Positions 8,681 through 14,000 of a stretch of 14,000 bases of DNA are shown in pieces. The notes beneath the pieces are model-generated. The model had not been told where the DNA came from. It searched no databases and saw only the letters and a program-made list of their open reading frames with translations. How positions within the stretch are numbered: the stretch's first letter is position 1; each line of letters opens with the position of its first letter. Both the position numbers and the translations under genes were made by a program. Origin of the DNA: Glandiceps talaboti (Eukaryota > Hemichordata > Enteropneusta > Spengelidae); assembly GCF_964340395.1 (NCBI RefSeq), contig NC_135558.1, positions 18,359,271 to 18,373,270 of the forward strand, read 5' to 3'.

Positions 8681-8908
8681 ATGTCATCCTGGAAAATAAA
8701 TCGGGTTTATATGTTGTTCATAGTCTTGGGGTGCATATTTTGTACGCTATGCACGGCAGACGACGTCCCTACACCAACTTACAGCGAAGATGAAGTACAA
8801 ATGTTCCTTGAAAATTACAATGAAGAAGCTCAAATCGTCATACCACGCGCCGTGCACGCGGAATGGGATTACTCAACCAACTTAACAAGCCATAATTTGG
8901 ACATATTG
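8681..8908 (+). CDS. ACE: ACE-like gene B, exon 1 (only exon seen)
   Basis: 76 codons from ATG at 8681 to donor ATATTG|GTAAGC, the same phase-0 boundary as ACE-A exon 1. The signal peptide has basic MSSWKINR, hydrophobic VYMLFIVLGCIFCTLC and cleavage near CTA|DD. The mature part has PTYSEDEVQMFL, EEAQIVIP and EWDYSTNLTSHNLDIL. An in-frame open stretch extends upstream to a GTG at 8618; I chose the ATG because it aligns with the ACE-A start, has A at -3, and the 5' leaders of the two genes are similar (TTCTCTG, AGTTGCTAAAATG against GGTTGTTAAAATG). No exon 2 equivalent is visible on the plus strand to 14000, so this is either a gene with an intron over 5 kb or a stranded partial duplicate. Confidence 0.88.
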
Positions 8909-9413
8909 GTAAGCTAAACCTGCTATTTGTTTGCAAATTTTATCTTGGAATCAACCAGTGGCCATGGCGACGTGCTTTAGAAACATGTTAATCTACATCG
9001 CAAGTTTCTTCTGTGTAAACTGCGTTAGCTACTGGACGGCAGAAAACGAACTTTCAAAGACACTAACAAACTATTGTTTTGCGAAATATTTATTAAGCTA
9101 TTGAATGAATGTTGGTCTACTTACAGTAGGGTGGCGTTTCTGAATGACTTCCGTGACTTTACATTGTATATTTTGGGACCTTCAAGTGTTTCCATTATCT
9201 TTAGCACAAGGTGAAACAAAGGCACTACTATCACCCAATTGAAAATTCTACCAAATTCAACGGCAACAGCTTTAGTTTGTGTCTATCTAAGCTGGGTACT
9301 GTGAAAGTTCGGTTACCACAATGTTAAATTGTGTTCGAATGCAATGGCAAAATACTGGTACTAATAATTTCAATCTTATCAGTTATTATATAATTTTCAG
9401 CCAAATGTCACGC
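8909..9413. other. Start of ACE-B intron 1
   Basis: Follows the GTAAGC donor. It shows no similarity to the start of ACE-A intron 1 and no recognisable feature. Confidence 0.5.
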
Positions 9414-9451
<38 letters not shown>

Positions 9452-10420
9452 GTCCATCTGTCTGTGGACACGATATCTCAAAATATACTGCATCAATTCT
9501 AATGAAACTTGTTACACATCTTCTATATGGTAATGAAAAGAACTGATTAGTATTTGGTAAACATCCAATGAACATTAATTAGTCATTTGCATATATGTAG
9601 AGAATGGCTTTTAGTAATTAGGTTATATCTTTGTAATGCATACTTCAAATTGATTATAATTTGATTTGTATGTTAACCATGAAAAAGCACCTACGTTATT
9701 AAGTTTATTGACATAGCTTAAAGATTTAATGAATGATTTGCATAATTAATGATTTCAGTAATAGTACATATGCTAACCATAACAATGCACATATGTAATA
9801 TAAAAGTTTGTTGATGTAGCTTAGTTTTAATGAATAATTTGCATAATTAATGATTTTCGGTAATTATGACAAATCTTAAGAATGCATACTTCAATTTTAA
9901 TTTAATGTGGTACATATATCAACCATAATAATAAGCACCTTCCTGGGATTATTGTTGATGGAACTTTTACTTTTTATGGCACACACATTAACCATAATAA
10001 AGCGCGTTTATCCAAATAAGCCTGTTAGCTTAGTTTTTCATTTTAATGGCTAAGTTGTATAATTAATGATTTCCGGTAATTAGGCTATATCTTAAGAATG
10101 CAAACTTCATAATTCATTTAACTTGATACGCCCATCAACCATACAAAATCATTCGTGTCTGATATATGTGCTTAGGTAGTTTCAATTGTGATGTGCATGT
10201 AATTTCCATAAGTAATCATTTCGATAATTGGGCAATATCTTTAAAAAGCAAATTAAATTTCGATAATTTAGTGCATGCATTTATGGTAAAGACGCGCATG
10301 CGCCATTTAAAGCTTAATTATGTAACTTATAAGCTAAATGGTTAATTTGCAAAATTAATGTTTTTTTTTCATAATTAGGCAATATGTTAATTATGTAAGC
10401 TTCAAACTTCATGCAGATTC
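9414..10420 (+). mobile_element. Composite dispersed repeat, copy 2
   Basis: (TCTG)n at 9414-9449 leads into diverged tandem units, with AATTAATGATTT-type motifs near 9740, 9842, 10060 and 10345 and AAGAATGCATACTTCA-type motifs near 9635, 9875 and 10095. Units also share CAACCATAA and AAGCAC. It is inverted relative to 7040-7611 and lies downstream of ACE-B exon 1. A related short fragment appears at about 11410-11445. No coding sequence. Confidence 0.6.
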
Positions 10421-11600
10421 GTATCATTGACTTTTCCGATTAAGTAGTACATATCATCTATAATATAGCTATAGTTCAGAATTTCCATTCCAACAATGTG
10501 TACATACATGTGTAGGCCCAACAATCTACGTTTTTGCCCTAACGGAGGCATTCAGTTTAAATCATGTGCTACGGTTGCCACGACTTAGTGGACCAAGTTC
10601 CAATACTTCAAATAACAAGAGGTTAGGCATGATTTCGAAATTGTTATTGTTATCAAAATGTCCATTCCTGGGTAAATTATCCACAGTTACAGAACCTCTG
10701 TATCAAATTTTAGTTGAAATGTTTATCAAAAAAAAAAGCAGAACGGAACCGTGTGAAAGAAGCACACACACGCCATCGCGCCATTAATTTACAGTGGTGA
10801 CTCACGACACATCCCAGACTCGCGAATGAAACATTTTAAAGATAAAATTAAGATAAACATAATGAACTGGTTGATTTTTAACTTCATTGATTAGATTAAA
10901 AAGTGACATATGGCGAAAAATGGGTATTTATTTTGGATTTTGAAATGATAAAGCAACTTTAAAACGTTGTTTCTACTTGAAATTACACAAAGTGAAATGA
11001 TATAGGCCATGTCTAGCTGTGTTTGTAACTCACCCAATTGGCAAGATAAACTTCTCAGACCAAAAAAAAGAATTGTGGGTTTCCGATAATCGTTCCGACC
11101 CTAATTTAAGCCCCCACCCTAAACATGTTTTAACAAATTAGTAACTTCTTGTCAAGCACGTCTGTTTTCTTTCATTAGTGATGTCTGTACATATTTCATC
11201 AAAGTATCACAGAAGGGTATACTGACGGACATTTTGATTGTTTTTGGCATGAGTCGAACTAATAGTTTCCAGCCGTGTTATCATAAACATGCATTCTTTG
11301 CGTCAGATGTAAACTGGATACATTTTGAAATGACAGCCTTTGGATTGTTATTTCAACATGCATTGTACGCAATGCGAAATTATGAGCTAAATAATTACAT
11401 GGTACGCCCCTTTAATTGGTAAAATTCATTAATTATGCAAATATGACAAAGCGAAGTTAACAGGTTAGAATGGACATGTATTTGTAGTTTTTCACATTTA
11501 ACCGCAACTCGTGCAACAATCTCTTTAACACCTACTCTAATTTGTCTTGGAGTGAGAAGGGCTAATGAGTTCGTTAGTTCGTTCATTCATATTCATTCAT
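10421..11600. other. Non-coding stretch
   Basis: AT-rich. Short open frames at 10566 and 11234 carry no recognisable motif. I looked on the plus strand for an ACE exon 2 equivalent and found none. Confidence 0.5.
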
Positions 11601-11601
11601 T

Positions 11602-11778
11602 ATGCATACATACATACATACATACATACATACATACATACATACATACATACATACACACATATACACATACATACATACATACATACATACATACACA
11701 CATATACACATACATACATACATACATACATGCATACATGCATACATGCACACATGCACAGATGCACGCATGCATGCA
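11602..11778. repeat. Second (CATA)n microsatellite
   Basis: CATA repeats with CACATATACACA interruptions, ending in GCATGCATGC directly against the 50-bp minisatellite. Same strand orientation as the array at 3260-3625. YIHT/YVCM open frames are artefacts. Confidence 0.97.
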
Positions 11779-12386
11779 TTGATCATTGCAATTCAAATTC
11801 ACAGAAATGAAATCATTGTTTTGATCAATGTATTTCAAATTCACAGACACCACCAAATGAAAACATTGTTTTGATCATTGTATGTCAAATTCACAGACAC
11901 CACCCGATGAAAACATTGTTTTGATCATTGTATTTCAAATTCACAGACACCACCCGATGAAAACATTGTTTTGATCATTGTATTTCAAATTCACATACAC
12001 TACCCGATGAAAACATTGTTTTGATCATTGTATTTCAAATTCACAGACACCACCCGATGAAAACATTGTTTTGGTCATTGTATTTCAAATTCACAAACAC
12101 TACCCGATGAAAACATTGTTTTGATCATTGTATTTCAAATTCATAGACACCACCCGATGAAAATATTGTTTTGATCATTATATTTCAAATTCACAGACAC
12201 CACCCGATGAAAACATTGTTTTGATCATTGTATTTCAAATTCATAGACACCACCCGATGAAAATATTGTTTTGATCATTGTATTTTAAATTCATAGACAC
12301 CACCCGATGAAAACATTGTTTTGATCATTGTATTTCAAATTCACAGACACCACCCAATGAAAACATTGTTTTGATCATTGCATTTC
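11779..12386. repeat. 50-bp minisatellite, about 12-13 units
   Basis: TTGATCATTG recurs at 11821, 11871, 11921 and every 50 bp to 12371, with a shortened 42-bp first unit from 11779. The unit includes TATTTCAAATTCACAGACAC and CACCCGATGAAAACATTG. Copies are nearly identical; shared variants (CATAGACAC plus AAATATTG) recur 100 bp apart, hinting at dimer amplification. Each unit holds AAAACATTGTTTT, an inverted repeat around one central base, next to the palindrome TGATCA. It lies 146 bp beyond the sulfotransferase stop. Confidence 0.98.
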
Positions 12387-12531
12387 ATTAAAATTCAATT
12401 ACTAAGATATAGAGATCTTATGAATTAAAAACAACAGAGAAAATGTTAGAACAAACTCTAAAATTCCTGTCTGTAATACATCATTTACTGAAAGAAATAT
12501 TGACATACACCTTGTATAATGCACGAGTAAG

Positions 12532-13710
12532 TTACCTATGCAAACTTTGCAAATAAGTTTCCTTTTGTCGGTAATAAATATCCCTGGCACTATCATAGAG
12601 TAAAAAATCCCATATATTTCTACGACGTAACTCGTTGTATTCAAATTGTGTTAAGTCGTATGTATGGTTATTTGCATCGGCATGTATTTCGTTCTTCTGT
12701 AAGCGTATTCCAAAAAGACGACTCAGCATGTCTTGTGACGTCTTGAAATCTTCAGTCAGGCCAACGAATGCCATGTTCTCTTCCAGATTTCTCTTGGCTA
12801 CTAGGAAGTGTTTTTCTTCTATTGGAGGGATGTTTGTTGCGTTTTTAAGGTCAACTCCACCGATTTTGACGCCATCTTCGAATGTGAAATCGATTTCCGG
12901 ATAATCTCCAAATTGTAGAAGTCGAGTGTAGTGATTATTCATGTCTTGGAAATGGATATTTTTAGTTTTCACGAGATAATCCGTAATATTAGAACTTTTA
13001 ACGACGTATTTGACGCATATCTCATGAATACCTGAACACTTCGTTTTCTTGTTATAGAAATATGACGAAACGAGACGTTTGATTGGATCCCGGAACCAGG
13101 TGACATAAGCAAATGGTCTTTCCGGATCCGCGTAATCGTGGATGCCATAAACCCTCTTTGAGTAAAAGAACTGTCGTTGTTTATTGTTTCTCATTGCTTT
13201 TCCAGTTTCGTAGAGTTCTTTACAATGACTTACAACTATACTTCTCATTTTGTTCTTCTTTGCCATTTCTTTGAGCAAGTTATCTACTGATGTACCACCT
13301 GACTTAGGTAAATGTACATGGGCAATGTTTGCTGCACGATAATCTTTGTAATCCGAGGACTCACTCGCATTTCTGGTGAGATAAAAATTTGGAAGTGGAT
13401 TCTTTCCCACCTTTACGTCATTTTGACAAAATCTTAGCGCAGTCATCAGTATTTCGCATGATATTGAATTATTAATTCTCGTTTGATTTATAGCTTCGCA
13501 AAAGGAAGGTGGAGGAGTTAATGTTGGAGTTTTTGAAACACTGAATCGTGAGGTGCTTTGAAGTTGATCTGTAGCCATAGCATGATAGTAGTATATGTTA
13601 TTTGTTCTTACTATGTAGACAAGAAGTGACGTCATACTAATAACAGCGATCATCAGTTTGATGAATACCAATAATTTACTTTTTGTCACAAGTTCCAACC
13701 TCCAGGCCAT
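12532..13710 (-). CDS. Golgi-type membrane sulfotransferase (Sulfotransfer_2-like, HS2ST/UST-like)
   Basis: 392 residues in one open exon. Enzymes of this class move sulfate from PAPS to glycans in the Golgi lumen. Layout is type II membrane: a short basic tail (MAWRLELVTKSK), a membrane span at about residues 13-34, a stem with TPPPS, then the lumenal domain. The 5'-phosphosulfate loop is HVHLPKSGGTSVDNLL (about 132-147). The 3'-phosphate motif is WFRDPIKRLVSSYFY (about 205-219), preceded by YGIHDYA. A C-terminal MAFVGLTEDF block is typical of the HS2ST group. NQT, NNS, NAS, NIT, NAT and NHT are possible glycosylation sites. The frame is open up to a GTG at 13794; ATG 13710 is the first ATG and gives a normal short cytosolic tail. 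The stop TAA sits inside a weak donor-like AG|GTAACT. The acceptor glycan is unknown. Confidence 0.9.
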   Translation of the reverse strand: MAWRLELVTKSKLLVFIKLMIAVISMTSLLVYIVRTNNIYYYHAMATDQLQSTSRFSVSKTPTLTPPPSFCEAINQTRINNSISCEILMTALRFCQNDVKVGKNPLPNFYLTRNASESSDYKDYRAANIAHVHLPKSGGTSVDNLLKEMAKKNKMRSIVVSHCKELYETGKAMRNNKQRQFFYSKRVYGIHDYADPERPFAYVTWFRDPIKRLVSSYFYNKKTKCSGIHEICVKYVVKSSNITDYLVKTKNIHFQDMNNHYTRLLQFGDYPEIDFTFEDGVKIGGVDLKNATNIPPIEEKHFLVAKRNLEENMAFVGLTEDFKTSQDMLSRLFGIRLQKNEIHADANNHTYDLTQFEYNELRRRNIWDFLLYDSARDIYYRQKETYLQSLHR

Positions 13711-14000
13711 TATTGGACTTTCATTTGATGTAACAAAATTCCGTCCACAAGGATGGCCGATAGCAGTTTTTTCTACATATTGAAGAAAAATCACAAAGTT
13801 TATTAATGTATCTTTAAATTATGCACGTAAAACACACAAATTTCACTAATATTGTCATGTACTGGTAAATGCATGAAGTAAAAATTGTCAAGTACTTTTT
13901 CATTTTTTTGTTTCAAATTCCTCTTTGGATATGAATTTTTAAAATAAACAATTTTCGATTTTCGATACTTATCTGCACGGATTTCACACGAAAATAGATA
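13711..14000. other. Upstream flank of the sulfotransferase
   Basis: AT-rich, with an in-frame stop at 13819-13821 before the coding frame. No clear promoter element or upstream exon could be identified. Confidence 0.45.

Noticed and set aside
11552-11874. Further YIHT/YVCM open frames
   Set aside because: Same artefact from the second CATA array.
11779-12386. CRISPR-like array
   Set aside because: The 50-bp unit repeats head-to-tail with no unique spacers, in animal DNA; it is a minisatellite.
12402-12644. Minus-strand open frame overlapping the 3' end of the sulfotransferase
   Set aside because: Out-of-frame shadow running into non-coding sequence with no recognisable domain.
13711-13794. 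Extra 28 N-terminal residues for the sulfotransferase from 13794
   Set aside because: The upstream start is GTG, not ATG; ATG 13710 gives a normal short type II cytosolic tail.

Overview
The window is animal nuclear DNA, AT-rich, with split genes (GT-AG introns plus one GC-AG), simple-sequence arrays, two minisatellites and several dispersed repeats. The coding content is two angiotensin-converting-enzyme (ACE, peptidase family M2) loci and one Golgi-type sulfotransferase. Together with the many repeats this suggests a marine invertebrate (deuterostome or lophotrochozoan). I cannot name the species from sequence alone.

Left part (minus strand, 635-6095): the first five coding exons of a secreted ACE-like peptidase, here called ACE-A. 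The exons join in frame to about 275 residues: signal peptide, N-terminal helices, the Cys-x7-Cys pair, and the helical region before the catalytic core. The zinc site (HExxH) must lie to the left of position 1. Intron 3 has a GC donor that the reading frame requires. The introns hold (GA)n, a minisatellite of about 42 bp with a 133-bp higher-order period, long (CA)n/(CATA)n arrays, (CCA)n/(CAA)n tracts, a degenerate tRNA-derived SINE and a possible MITE.

Middle (6096-8680): about 2.6 kb between divergent genes. Both ends carry the same roughly 31-bp block containing a perfect TGACGTCA (CRE). A dispersed repeat (7040-7611) and a second copy of a 41-bp block seen near position 240 lie between them.

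Right part: on the plus strand at 8681-8908 is exon 1 of a second ACE-like gene, ACE-B, head-to-head with ACE-A, with a proper splice donor. I find no further ACE-B exon up to 14000. The long stretch 8909-12531 holds an inverted second copy of the dispersed repeat, a (CATA)n array and a 50-bp minisatellite. On the minus strand at 12532-13710 is an apparently single-exon type II membrane sulfotransferase with both PAPS-binding motifs. It is either nested in a large ACE-B intron 1, or ACE-B is a stranded first exon.

The two ACE genes look like an old inverted duplication whose upstream block is better conserved than the coding sequence. The sulfotransferase shows no functional link to them. Almost all other open frames are translations of simple repeats. 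I see no prokaryotic-type system, CRISPR array or intact transposase.
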